From NCBI RefSeq assembly GCF_024171565.1, contig NZ_JALJZZ010000006.1, positions 212,813-276,812 on the forward strand: a DNA stretch of 64,000 bases, written 5' to 3'. The notes beneath the pieces are model-generated. The model made no database searches, was not told where the DNA came from, and worked only from the letters and a program-made list of their open reading frames with translations. The translations under genes were made by a program, and so were the position numbers. Shown in pieces: positions 54,539 through 63,224 of the stretch (positions within the stretch are counted from its first letter, which is position 1; every line of letters starts with the position of its first letter). The stretch is from Okibacterium sp. HSC-33S16. Lineage in GTDB: Bacteria > Actinomycetota > Actinomycetes > Actinomycetales > Microbacteriaceae.

Positions 54539-55885
54539 TCAGTACGTGCGCAGCAAATCGGTCAAGACCCGCCTGCCAAAGACTAATGCGTCGAGCGGGA
54601 CACGCTCGTCAACACCGTGGAACATGGCCGGGAAATCGAGTTCAGGCGGAAGCAGGAGCGGTGCGAAGCCGTACCCGGTGATCCCCAGTTTGGACAACGC
54701 TTTGTTGTCGGTTCCGGCGCTGAGCAGGTACGGCAGAACCTCCGCACCCGGGTCATGCGTGGCCAGGGTGGAGATCACGGCATCGATGAGTGGGCCTGAG
54801 AAGTCGTTCTCCAGGCCCACATCACGATGCATGACCTCAATTTCGATGTCCGGACCAACGAGCTCTTGAACGGCGGCGAGAACAGCATCTTCTTCGCCGG
54901 GAAGCGAACGGATGTCGACAAGCGCCTCGGCCGTGTCTGGCACGACGTTGTGCTTGTAACCGGCGGTCAACACCGTGGGGTTGGTGGTCGTGCGCAGCGA
55001 GGCTTGAATGAACCCTGATGCCGTTCCGGTGGCGAGGGCAAGTTCGTCAGGCCCAACCTTCTGCGAGTCGACGCCGAGGATCCGGGCCACCTCATCGAGC
55101 AGTGCTGTCGTTGTGTTGGTCAGGCGGATCGGCCAGTCCTGGCGACCGACGGCCGCAACTGCTTCGGCCAGGCGGGTGATGGCGTTGTCACGAACGACGC
55201 GTGACCCGTGGGCGGCGGGGCCTCGAGCAATCAGCTTGACCCACAACAGCGCCTTCTCGCCCGTCTGCACAAGGTAGGCGCGTTTCCCGCCGAGGGTGAT
55301 TGAATATCCACCGACTTCGCTGATCGCTTCGGTCGCCCCTGCGAAGAGGTCAGGGCGTGTGTCGACGAGGTAGTGCGATCCGAGCACCCCTCCGTTCTCT
55401 TCGTCCGCGAAGAACGCGAGGATGAGGTCACGGGCGGGCCTCTCGCCGCTGCGGAGGATGTCGGCAACGGCCGTGAGGATCATGGCGTCCATGTTCTTCA
55501 TGTCCACCGCTCCCCTGCCCCAGAGCATGCCGTCTGCGATGACGCCGCCGAAGGGATCCACGGTCCAGTTGCGGGGGTCTGCGGGGACCACGTCGAGGTG
55601 CCCGTGGACGACGAGGGCACCGCGGGAGCTGTCCCGCCCAGCGACGCGTGCGATGACACTCGTGCGCCCCGGCTCCGAGTCGATGAGCTCCGGCTCGAGT
55701 CCCAATCCACGCAGGTAGGCGGCGACATATTCGGCCGCAACGGTCTCGCCTTTGGACGTGCCGCCACCGTAGTTCGTGGTGTCCATCCGGATCAGGTCCC
55801 GCGCCAGCCGCACCGTCTCGTCGAGTTCGGTGTCTGTGTCGGTCGAGCCCGGCACCTGGTCAGGGGTATGTGCGTCGAAATCCAT
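54539..55885 (-). CDS. M20 family metallopeptidase
   Basis: Second M20 peptidase in the window, 448 residues and of the ArgE/DapE/CPG2-like type. Metal and catalytic motifs: VVHGHLDVVPADPRNW, GRGAVDMKNMDA, and FADEENGGVLGSHYL (catalytic Glu). It is only distantly like the 17032 enzyme. The substrate is unknown. It starts at ATG and is divergent from the tRNA-Leu gene, sharing a 118-nt gap. Confidence 0.9.
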   Translation of the reverse strand: MDFDAHTPDQVPGSTDTDTELDETVRLARDLIRMDTTNYGGGTSKGETVAAEYVAAYLRGLGLEPELIDSEPGRTSVIARVAGRDSSRGALVVHGHLDVVPADPRNWTVDPFGGVIADGMLWGRGAVDMKNMDAMILTAVADILRSGERPARDLILAFFADEENGGVLGSHYLVDTRPDLFAGATEAISEVGGYSITLGGKRAYLVQTGEKALLWVKLIARGPAAHGSRVVRDNAITRLAEAVAAVGRQDWPIRLTNTTTALLDEVARILGVDSQKVGPDELALATGTASGFIQASLRTTTNPTVLTAGYKHNVVPDTAEALVDIRSLPGEEDAVLAAVQELVGPDIEIEVMHRDVGLENDFSGPLIDAVISTLATHDPGAEVLPYLLSAGTDNKALSKLGITGYGFAPLLLPPELDFPAMFHGVDERVPLDALVFGRRVLTDLLRTY

Positions 55886-55922
55886 GTTCCAACGCTATCG
55901 GTGTCGACAGTGCCGGCGTGTG

Positions 55923-55952
55923 TTCATCCGCGTCCGAAAACCGTGCTAGAGT
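55923..55952 (+). promoter_or_regulatory. Candidate tRNA-Leu promoter
   Basis: TTCATC (55923-55928) and TAGAGT (55947-55952) are 18 nt apart. Transcription would start about 45 nt before the mature tRNA. Judged by eye. Confidence 0.35.
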
Positions 55953-56003
55953 TTTCTCTCGGCGGGCTGCTCCGGTAGCCAGCCAAAGAAACAAAATAAC
56001 AAT

Positions 56004-56087
56004 GCGCGGGTGGCGGAAATGGCAGACGCGCTAGCTTGAGGTGCTAGTGCCCTTACGGGCGTGGGGGTTCAAGTCCCCCTTCGCGCA
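56004..56087 (+). tRNA. tRNA-Leu (anticodon GAG)
   Basis: Complete class II tRNA cloverleaf of 84 nt. The acceptor stem GCGCGGG pairs with TTCGCGC (two G-T pairs), discriminator A87. The anticodon loop is TTGAGGT in the stem CTAGC/GCTAG, giving anticodon GAG. A long variable arm (TGCCC-TTAC-GGGCG) and T arm GGGGG-TTCAAGT-CCCCC complete it. It reads CUC/CUU codons. The CCA end is not encoded. Confidence 0.97.
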
Positions 56088-56115
56088 CATTGTGAAGAAC
56101 TGTGTTGAGACAGTA

Positions 56116-56146
56116 GAAGAGCCGGGCCCATCGGGTCCGGCTCTTC
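56116..56146 (+). terminator. Terminator of tRNA-Leu
   Basis: GAAGAGCCGGGCCC (56116-56129) pairs with GGGTCCGGCTCTTC (56133-56146) over 14 bp with one G-T pair and a 3-nt loop, followed by GCTTTTAA. It lies 28 nt after the tRNA. Confidence 0.9.
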
Positions 56147-56290
56147 GCTTTTAACGCTCCTGCCGCCAGGTATGACCAACAGATATGACGAACGGATGCG
56201 TCCGGCTGGCGTTCGATGATGCCAGCCCGCGAAATCCGCCACGTTCGGCGAGCCGGTGCAGAAGGTGCCGCGCGTGCGGCGACCCGTGGG

Positions 56291-58168
56291 TCAGCGGCGA
56301 CCGCTCATCTTTTTGCGCAGCCACTCGATCCGCGACTGCAACTGCGTAACGCTGGCTTGCTGCACAGCCGGGCCACCGCAGATCCGGCGAAGCTCCGCGT
56401 GTACGAGCCCGTGCGGCTGGTTCGTGGACTTCGCGTACAGGCCGACGAGGCTGTTCAACAGGCTGCGCTGCTCCTTGAGCGTCCGGTACAGCGGAGGCGG
56501 CACATCGTCCGTCTTCTCGGCCGTCGCCGTGTCAGGGCCGGCGCTCCGAGTCGACTGACGCTTGGCCTGGCGCGCCTGTCGCTGCTTGAGCAGTTCATGT
56601 ACCTGCTCAGGCTCGAGGAGCCCGGGCAGCCCAATGAAATCGAGTTCTTCTTCCGTGCCAGGCTCGGCCCACTGGCCAAACTCATCGCCGTCGTAGACCA
56701 CACGGTCAAACGTGGCCGACGAGCTCATCGCTTCATACTTGAACTCGTCGCCCAGCGAGTCCGATCCCTTGGAGTCGCGGTTCGCCTCGGCGACCATCGC
56801 ATCTTCCGGGTTCCACATGTCGCCCTCGCCGCTGCCGTCGCTCCTGCGGTCGAGGGCGTGGTCGCGTTCGAGTTCGAGCGCACCGGCAAGATTCATCAGG
56901 TTCGGTACGTCAGGCAGGAACACCGACGCTGTCTCACCGCGGCGGCGCGCCCGCACGAAGCGGCCGATCGCCTGCGCGAAGAACAGCGGGGTCGACGCGC
57001 TCGTTGCGTACACGCCGACAGCCAGTCGCGGAACATCGACGCCCTCAGACACCATCCGGACCGCGACCATCCAACGACTCGTTCCGGCGGAGAAGTCGTC
57101 GATGCGGTCTGACGCTTCCTTCTCGTCACTGAGCACGACGGTTGGCGCTTCCCCGGTGATTCCGTGCAGGATCTTGGCGTAGGCGCGGGCGGCGGTCTGG
57201 TCGGTGGCGATGACGAGTCCACCGGCGTCCGGAATGCTGTGGCGCATCTCACTGAGTCGGCGGTCGGCTGCCTGCAACACCTGCGGGATCCACTCCCCAG
57301 CCGGGTCAAGCGCCGTGCGCCAGGCCTGGGACGTGATGTCCTTCGTATTGCCCTCGCCGAGCCGGGCTTCCATTTCGTCGCCCGCGTTCGTGCGCCATCG
57401 CATGTGACCGGCGTAAACCATGAACATCACCGGACGCACAACGCCGTCGGCCAGGGCACGGCCGTATCCGTAGTTGTAGTCGGTGAGCGAGGTTCGGATG
57501 CCGTCCTTGTCCGGCAGGTAGCTCACGAACGGGATCGGTGCCGTGTCTGACCGGAAGGGGGTTCCGGTGAGCGAGAGTCGGCGCGTGGCCGGTTCAAACG
57601 CCTCACGAATGGCGTCACCCCAGCTGAGCGCGTCTCCGCCGTGGTGAACCTCATCGAGGATGACCAGGGTGCGATGCGACTCGGTGATCTCCCTGTGCAG
57701 TGCAGCTCGCACAGCGACCTGGGCGTACGTGACTGCCACGCCGTGATAATGACTGCCATAGCGACCGTCACTGTTCGAAAACATGGGGTCGAGACGGATG
57801 CCCGCGCGATGCGCGGCATCCGCCCACTGCCTCTTCAAATGTTCGGTGGGCGCAACAACGGTGATGCGATCGACGGTGCGGCGAGCGAGCAGCTCTGCAG
57901 CCAGTCGCAGAGCGAATGTCGTTTTTCCTGCCCCAGGCGTCGCGGCAGCAAGGAAATCTCGTGGTTCGTGCTCGAAGTACGCGGTGAGCGCTTCCTCTTG
58001 CCAGGCGCGCAGCTTAGAGACGGTTCCCCACGCGGCACGTTCCGGGAAGGTTGGCGACAGATGTTCGGCCGCACTGGTTCCGATTCGGATCCCTGAAACT
58101 GCGTCTACGGACTTAGCGATGCCCGATTCGAACTCTGTACTCACTGGCAACCAATCTACCCGACTCAT
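56291..58168 (-). CDS. DEAD/DEAH box helicase
   Basis: Superfamily 2 helicase/translocase of 625 residues: motif I TPGAGKTTFALRLA, motif II DEVHHGGD, motif III SLTGTPFRSD, and the C-terminal domain with SEGVDVPRLAVGVYATS and QAIGRFVRARRRGE. A helical C-terminal tail follows. ATG 58168 (MSRVDWLPVSTEFE) is chosen; the open frame extends to 58975 but that part is the antisense of the SGNH gene. GTG 58144 is an alternative. Its function (DNA repair or RNA) is not known. Confidence 0.88.
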   Translation of the reverse strand: MSRVDWLPVSTEFESGIAKSVDAVSGIRIGTSAAEHLSPTFPERAAWGTVSKLRAWQEEALTAYFEHEPRDFLAAATPGAGKTTFALRLAAELLARRTVDRITVVAPTEHLKRQWADAAHRAGIRLDPMFSNSDGRYGSHYHGVAVTYAQVAVRAALHREITESHRTLVILDEVHHGGDALSWGDAIREAFEPATRRLSLTGTPFRSDTAPIPFVSYLPDKDGIRTSLTDYNYGYGRALADGVVRPVMFMVYAGHMRWRTNAGDEMEARLGEGNTKDITSQAWRTALDPAGEWIPQVLQAADRRLSEMRHSIPDAGGLVIATDQTAARAYAKILHGITGEAPTVVLSDEKEASDRIDDFSAGTSRWMVAVRMVSEGVDVPRLAVGVYATSASTPLFFAQAIGRFVRARRRGETASVFLPDVPNLMNLAGALELERDHALDRRSDGSGEGDMWNPEDAMVAEANRDSKGSDSLGDEFKYEAMSSSATFDRVVYDGDEFGQWAEPGTEEELDFIGLPGLLEPEQVHELLKQRQARQAKRQSTRSAGPDTATAEKTDDVPPPLYRTLKEQRSLLNSLVGLYAKSTNQPHGLVHAELRRICGGPAVQQASVTQLQSRIEWLRKKMSGRR

Positions 58169-58210
58169 CGCCGGTGAACGACCGAGAGCGAGGGGAAGCG
58201 AGCGAGTACG

Positions 58211-59056
58211 ATGCTTCGAATGGACATTCACGCTTCGGAAGAAATCGCTGGCGGCGTCGAGCCGCCCCACCCATGGACGCGTTATGTGGCGATCGGCGAT
58301 TCGTTCACCGAGGGCATCGGCGACCCCGAGCCAACCTTGCCTGACGGGCATCGTGGCTGGGCAGACCGGGTCGCTGAGGTGCTGGCCCAGGGCGTGGACG
58401 ATTTTGCCTACGCCAACCTCGCTGTGCGCGGCAAACTGATCGCTCAAATCGGGGCGGATCAGGTCGAGCCAGCGCTTGAGCTGAAGCCAGACCTCATCAC
58501 CATTTCGGCGGGAGGCAACGACGTGTTGCGTCCAGGAACCGACCCTGACGTGATCGCGCAGAAGATGGATGAGGTCCTGTCGCGACTGGCCGTCAGCGGA
58601 GCCACCATCGTGCTGTTTACGGGCGTCGACGTCGGGTTCTCGCCGGTGCTGCGGACGATTCGGGGGAAGGTCGCGATCTACAACGAGAACCTGCGTAAGG
58701 TCGCCGCGACGTACGACTGCATCGTGGCGGACCAGTGGGCGCTGACCGAGATTCAGAACCCGAGGATGTGGTCGAACGATCGGCTGCACCTCAACCCGCT
58801 CGGGCATCACACGGTGGCGCGCATGGTGCTCGATGCCCTTGCGGTGCCCAACGACCTGCAGCCGCAGAAACCCGAGCCCGTGCCGCAGTCGACCTGGCGG
58901 CAGGCGCGAACCGAAGATCTCGTCTGGGCTCGGCAGTACTTTGTACCGTGGGTGCTTCGACGGCTCCGTCACCAATCGTCTGGCGACTTCATTACGGCAA
59001 AACGACCACAGGCGGAGAAGTATTTGCGCGACGGCGAGATTCCGACCGGCAGCTGA
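58211..59056 (+). CDS. SGNH/GDSL family hydrolase
   Basis: GDSL-type esterase/lipase fold of 281 residues. Block I AIGDSFTEG (Ser31 nucleophile), block III SAGGNDVL and block V DRLHLNPLGHH (Asp/His) are present. No signal peptide, so cytoplasmic. Two starts are possible (58211 and 58220, the second MDIHASEE); no strong ribosome-binding site decides. Divergent from the helicase and ending 2 nt before the convergent carboxypeptidase stop. Confidence 0.9.
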   Translation: MLRMDIHASEEIAGGVEPPHPWTRYVAIGDSFTEGIGDPEPTLPDGHRGWADRVAEVLAQGVDDFAYANLAVRGKLIAQIGADQVEPALELKPDLITISAGGNDVLRPGTDPDVIAQKMDEVLSRLAVSGATIVLFTGVDVGFSPVLRTIRGKVAIYNENLRKVAATYDCIVADQWALTEIQNPRMWSNDRLHLNPLGHHTVARMVLDALAVPNDLQPQKPEPVPQSTWRQARTEDLVWARQYFVPWVLRRLRHQSSGDFITAKRPQAEKYLRDGEIPTGS

Positions 59057-59058
59057 TC

Positions 59059-60294
59059 TCAGTCGGTGGGGTGAGTGATCCGCCAGCCGGTTCCGGCGTC
59101 GTCCAGTTCGCCGGAGAGCGCGAGGGGAACCTCGATGACCGAATCGGCCACGGTGAACGTTGCGGTGCCGACGTCGAGCCCCGCCTCCCCCGACACGAGC
59201 GGCTTCGCGGTGACGTCGACCGCGACAGTTTCATCCTGCCAGAGAAGAACGGATGCCGATTCAGTCGCGACGATCTCCGTGCTCGCGCCCCACGGTGTGG
59301 TGTATGTGCCGAAGGTGTCGCCCTCTGCGACGAGCGGAAATTCACGGAATCCAGCCTCGACGGTCGTGAGAAGGCGGAGGACAGACGAGTTCAGCGCGTT
59401 GTGGTTGGGGGCACCCAGGATGACGCCCACAACGGTGACCGTCTGGCCGCCTACCGGAAGCTCGGCGGCGAACAGTAGGCAGGCGCCCGCAACGCGCGTG
59501 GTTCCGGTCTTCAGGCCGATCACTCCGCCCTGGCCGAGCAGCTTGTTCGTGTTTGTGACGGGCCCGATCACGGGCAGGGTGGCGGACTGCTCGGCGACCA
59601 CTTCGGAGAGGACCGGGTGGGCGAGGGCCATCTCGCCGATGCGAACGAGGTCGGCGGGGGTGGATCGACTGTTCTCGTTGAGTCCACTCGAGTCAGCCAA
59701 ATGGGTCCCGGCCAGGCTGTTTTTCTCGAGCCAGGTCTTAGCCGCGGCGAGGAATTTGTCGACTGAGCCATACGCCCAGTTCGCCAGGGTGATGCTGTAG
59801 TTGTTGGCCGACGGAAGCATCATGGCTTCAAGCAGCTGACGTTCGGTGAAGACGGACCCAACGGCGACAGGAGCCGCCGACCCGCCTTCGGCGATGACTT
59901 CGGTGTAAATGCGCTGATCGGCGGCGGTGAGCGTCAGTTCGGGCCCAGATTCGCCGGCTCCAAGGGGCATCGAGTCGAGCACCACGAGTGCTGTCACCGT
60001 TTTCGTGATGCTCGCCATCGGCGTTGACTCCTGCGCACCTGTGCTGGACAACACGCCGTCGAAGCCGACCGCTCCAATCGCGCCGCTGCCGAAGGCCGGC
60101 CAGGCGATCTGCGTCTGCGTTTGGGTCAGGTTCTCGGTCGGCTCGAGCGTCGCTGCGGTCGCCGGGAGTGGACGCAGGATCGCGAACGCGAGGTAACCGA
60201 TGATGGCCAGGAGAACGACGAGAACACCGAAGACAGTGAGCCTGCGCCGCAGGTACACCCGTCGGTCGGGCAACGGCTGACGGGATGAATACAC
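59059..60294 (-). CDS. D-alanyl-D-alanine carboxypeptidase (penicillin-binding protein)
   Basis: Peptidase S11/PBP5-type enzyme trimming peptidoglycan stem peptides. The 411-residue protein has a basic cytoplasmic N-terminus, one membrane helix (about 20-40), and the penicillin-binding motifs: SxxK as S95-I-T-K98 (MASITK), SxN as SAN (PSANNY), and KTG as LKTGTTRVAG. The C-terminal region resembles the PBP5 beta domain. It is anchored by an N-terminal helix rather than a C-terminal amphipathic one. Confidence 0.92.
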   Translation of the reverse strand: MYSSRQPLPDRRVYLRRRLTVFGVLVVLLAIIGYLAFAILRPLPATAATLEPTENLTQTQTQIAWPAFGSGAIGAVGFDGVLSSTGAQESTPMASITKTVTALVVLDSMPLGAGESGPELTLTAADQRIYTEVIAEGGSAAPVAVGSVFTERQLLEAMMLPSANNYSITLANWAYGSVDKFLAAAKTWLEKNSLAGTHLADSSGLNENSRSTPADLVRIGEMALAHPVLSEVVAEQSATLPVIGPVTNTNKLLGQGGVIGLKTGTTRVAGACLLFAAELPVGGQTVTVVGVILGAPNHNALNSSVLRLLTTVEAGFREFPLVAEGDTFGTYTTPWGASTEIVATESASVLLWQDETVAVDVTAKPLVSGEAGLDVGTATFTVADSVIEVPLALSGELDDAGTGWRITHPTD

Positions 60295-60305
60295 GGGAGA
60301 ACAGT

Positions 60306-61145
60306 CTATCCGCGAGCGGTCGGCATCCCCTCGGAGGCTCGCTGGTCACGCACGGCCCAGAGTGCAACGGCACTGGCTGACGCGACGTTGAGCGAGTCAA
60401 CTCCGTGCTTCATGGGGATGATCACCGTGCTGTCTGCGGCGTCGAGAGCCTGCCTGCTGAGGCCGTCGCCTTCCGCACCGAGGGTCAGCGCCACTTTGGC
60501 CGGGAGGTTGGCGGCGAATTCGTCGAGGGTGATCGCGCGGTCGTCGAGGGCGAGGGCGGCGACGTGGAATCCCGCGTCATCGAGAATCCGACGGGCTTCG
60601 GGCCACTCAGGCATCCGGGTCCATGGCACCTGCAGAACCGTGCCCATGCTGACGCGAACACTGCGACGATAGAGCGGGTCTGCGCACCGTGGTGTGATGA
60701 GAACGGCGTCGGCACCGATACCAGCGACGGCACGGAAGATGGCACCAACGTTGGTGTGGTCAACGATGTCTTCCAGAATGACGATGCGGGTGGCATCCCG
60801 AATCAGATCGTCCATGCGAGCAAGTTCAGGGCGGTGCATTGCCGCCAGGGCGCCACGGTGCATGTGATATCCGGTGAGCGATTCGAGGGTGGCTGCGCTG
60901 CCAACGTAGACCGGAACGTCGGGAAAATCGGTGAGGAGCGGAGTGACATCCGCTATCCACTGTTCCTGGAGAAGGATGGAGCGAGGGACGTGGCCGGCGG
61001 CAAGCGCGCGGGCGATGACCTTGTGCGATTCGGCGATGTAGAGGCCGCCCGCCGGTTCGCTGACGCGGCGCAGGGCGACATCGGTCAGTCGGGCATAGTC
61101 TTGCAGGCCGTCGATGTCAAGGCTGTCGATTGGCACGAGGCGCAC
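60306..61145 (-). CDS. TrmH/SpoU family RNA 2'-O-methyltransferase
   Basis: SPOUT-class methyltransferase of 279 residues with an N-terminal substrate-binding domain and C-terminal knot. The knot motifs are DHTNVGAIFRAVAGIG, VALTLGAEGDGLS and IPMKHGVDSLNVASA. Target (rRNA or tRNA 2'-OH) unknown. GTG 61145 is chosen because AAGGA lies 6 nt upstream; the frame extends to 61289. Located between the carboxypeptidase and the sirtuin (divergent). Confidence 0.92.
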   Translation of the reverse strand: MRLVPIDSLDIDGLQDYARLTDVALRRVSEPAGGLYIAESHKVIARALAAGHVPRSILLQEQWIADVTPLLTDFPDVPVYVGSAATLESLTGYHMHRGALAAMHRPELARMDDLIRDATRIVILEDIVDHTNVGAIFRAVAGIGADAVLITPRCADPLYRRSVRVSMGTVLQVPWTRMPEWPEARRILDDAGFHVAALALDDRAITLDEFAANLPAKVALTLGAEGDGLSRQALDAADSTVIIPMKHGVDSLNVASASAVALWAVRDQRASEGMPTARG

Positions 61146-61261
61146 GGTGTGTCCTTCAGGTCTGTGGCGTAGGGTTTCCGAACCGGTAGATCGGCATGAC
61201 GAAACAAACTCGACACGTGAGTTGTTTACGATCGTGACATGCGCGGGGTTCGGAGGTTCAT

Positions 61262-62113
61262 ATGACAACGCTCGCACGCACAACACCACAAACGTCCGAT
61301 ACCGATCGGCTGAATGCAGCCTACGCGCTCCTGTCCGGTCGCCGGTTCGCGGTACTCACCGGCGCTGGCCTGAGCACGGACTCGGGAATCCCCGACTATC
61401 GCGGTGAGGGCGCCCCCAAGCGGACCCCAATGACGGTCACCCAGTTTCTCCTCAACGACGCATCGAAGAAGCGGTATTGGGCGGGAAGTCACCTGGGCTG
61501 GGCGATGTTCGATGCGGCTCGGCCGAACGCTGGCCACCGCGTTCTGGCGACCCTGGAAGACGCGGGACTTGTCACCGGCGTTGTCACGCAGAACGTCGAC
61601 GGGCTGCATGTGAGGGCCGGTTCGAAGCGGGTCGTTGACCTGCACGGGTCAATGGACCGGGTGAGTTGCCTGGTCTGCGGGCAGACGTTCGCCCGGGCGA
61701 GTATCGCAGCCCGGATCGACGCGGAGAACCCCTGGCTGTCGAAGCCGGAGGCCGTGACACTCAACCCGGATGGCGATGCCGAAATCGCACACGTCGACGA
61801 CTTCGTCGCACCGGTCTGCTCGGTGTGTGGTGGGGCGTTGAAGCCGGATGTGGTCTTTTTCGGTGAGTTCGTGCCCCCTGAAAAATTTGCCGAGGCTCGG
61901 GACATCGTCTCCACAGCGGACGCCCTCGTCATCGCTGGTTCATCGCTCGTCGTGAATTCAGGCATCCGTCTTCTGGAACATGCCCGGAGAAACAAGCTGC
62001 CGATCATCATCATCAACCGCGGAGTGACGAAAGGTGATGGCCGCGCTGACGTCAAAATCGACGCCGGTGCCAGCGAGACGCTGACCGCGCTGGCCGACCG
62101 GTTGCTCGGCTAG
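61262..62113 (+). CDS. Sir2 family NAD-dependent protein deacylase
   Basis: Sirtuin of 283 residues: NAD-binding GAGLSTDSGIPDYRG, TQNVDGLH, catalytic H128 in DLHGS, a zinc site C136, C139 (SCLVCG) and the CSVCGG pair, then VVFFGEFVP and GSSLVVNSG. It removes acyl groups from lysines using NAD. GGAGG at 61252-61256 sits 5 nt before the ATG. A large insertion between the zinc Cys pairs (about 45 residues) is noted and is within family range. Confidence 0.94.
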   Translation: MTTLARTTPQTSDTDRLNAAYALLSGRRFAVLTGAGLSTDSGIPDYRGEGAPKRTPMTVTQFLLNDASKKRYWAGSHLGWAMFDAARPNAGHRVLATLEDAGLVTGVVTQNVDGLHVRAGSKRVVDLHGSMDRVSCLVCGQTFARASIAARIDAENPWLSKPEAVTLNPDGDAEIAHVDDFVAPVCSVCGGALKPDVVFFGEFVPPEKFAEARDIVSTADALVIAGSSLVVNSGIRLLEHARRNKLPIIIINRGVTKGDGRADVKIDAGASETLTALADRLLG

Positions 62114-62119
62114 CGCCGG

Positions 62120-63112
62120 TTACGAGGCAAGCAGCTGAGCTTCGAGCTGCGGGTCGAGCCCGACGGGCGGTCGATCGGGGCGCTGTGGTGCTGCTCCCCC
62201 GATGCTCTCGAGCCATGCCCAGGTGTCGCGAACTGTTTCTTCGATGGGGCGGATGCTGCACCCCGTGGCGATGGCTTGTGACACGTCGATGTTGAAGAGG
62301 GTGTCGTAGACCTCTCCCGGTGGCAGCCAGATTGGGAGTTGAGACCACGGTTCGATGCCCGCAGCAAGAATTTTCTGGGCTGGCACCCATTCGAGCGAGG
62401 CGTCTGACCCGGTCGCTTGAATGCATGCTGTGAGGAGCTCTTCCAGCGTCGCCGCCGACGGCGTGCTGATGGCGTTCACCGCGCCAGAGACCTTGGCTTC
62501 GGCTGCGCTCAGAGCCCAGGCCGCGAGATCGCGCGCGTCGATGTACTGGATCCCGGTGTCTGGCGTGCCGGGTGCGAGCATGCGACCGCCCGTGGCTGCG
62601 CGGAGCAGCCACCAGGGCAACCGCCCGATGTTCTCGTGTGGGCCGAGGATGAGCCCGGGGCGTGCGATGAGGGCTCTGTCGCCGAACACATCGGTCACCG
62701 CTCGCTCGGCGCCCGCTTTGGCTCGAGCGTAGTCATCGAAGGTGGGGTCATCCGGCGAGCTGTCCACCACGGTGGCGCTTTCGTCCGAGCCAGGGGCGGT
62801 CGGAAACTCGTAGACCGAGCTACTGGACACATACACGTATCTGTCTACTCGCCGAGCGAGAGCTGCGGCGGTATCTCGGACGACGGCGGGTGCCCAGGAC
62901 CACGTGTCAGCGACGACGTCCCATTCGGACGATGACTGCGCGAGTGCGGTGATCCCTTCGGGAGTGGTGCGGTCACCAATCAGGCGCGCGGCCCCATGGA
63001 CGCCAGGATGTCTGCCGCGGTTGAACGTTGTCACGTCCCACCCTTTGCGGAGGCCTTCCTCGACGATGGCTCGTCCAACGAACTCGGTCCCGCCTAAAAC
63101 CAGAAGTCTCAT
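62120..63112 (-). CDS. NAD-dependent epimerase/dehydratase family protein
   Basis: Extended SDR (epimerase-like) protein of 330 residues. Cofactor loop LGGTEFVGRAI (6-16), TFNRGRHPGV and the active-site YARAK (YxxxK) are present, with VYVSSSSVYEFP for the serine. It resembles the CSP41/WbpP-like reductase branch; substrate unknown. ATG 63112 (MRLLVLGG) is preferred to 63130 since it places the cofactor loop at the usual distance. Convergent with the sirtuin gene. Confidence 0.88.
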   Translation of the reverse strand: MRLLVLGGTEFVGRAIVEEGLRKGWDVTTFNRGRHPGVHGAARLIGDRTTPEGITALAQSSSEWDVVADTWSWAPAVVRDTAAALARRVDRYVYVSSSSVYEFPTAPGSDESATVVDSSPDDPTFDDYARAKAGAERAVTDVFGDRALIARPGLILGPHENIGRLPWWLLRAATGGRMLAPGTPDTGIQYIDARDLAAWALSAAEAKVSGAVNAISTPSAATLEELLTACIQATGSDASLEWVPAQKILAAGIEPWSQLPIWLPPGEVYDTLFNIDVSQAIATGCSIRPIEETVRDTWAWLESIGGAAPQRPDRPPVGLDPQLEAQLLAS

Positions 63113-63224
63113 TCGCCCATATAACCGCACGACCGAATGCTGAACCAGAGCATTTCACCTCCGGCGTAAACCTTCAGGATCGCTCATGGTGGTGCTTCAA
63201 CTGGATCACTTCACGCGAGGATCA

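Noticed and set aside
58169..58975. N-terminal extension of the helicase (an 894-codon frame)
   Set aside because: The extra part lies opposite the well-supported SGNH hydrolase gene and shows no helicase-like sequence; the domain begins after ATG 58168.
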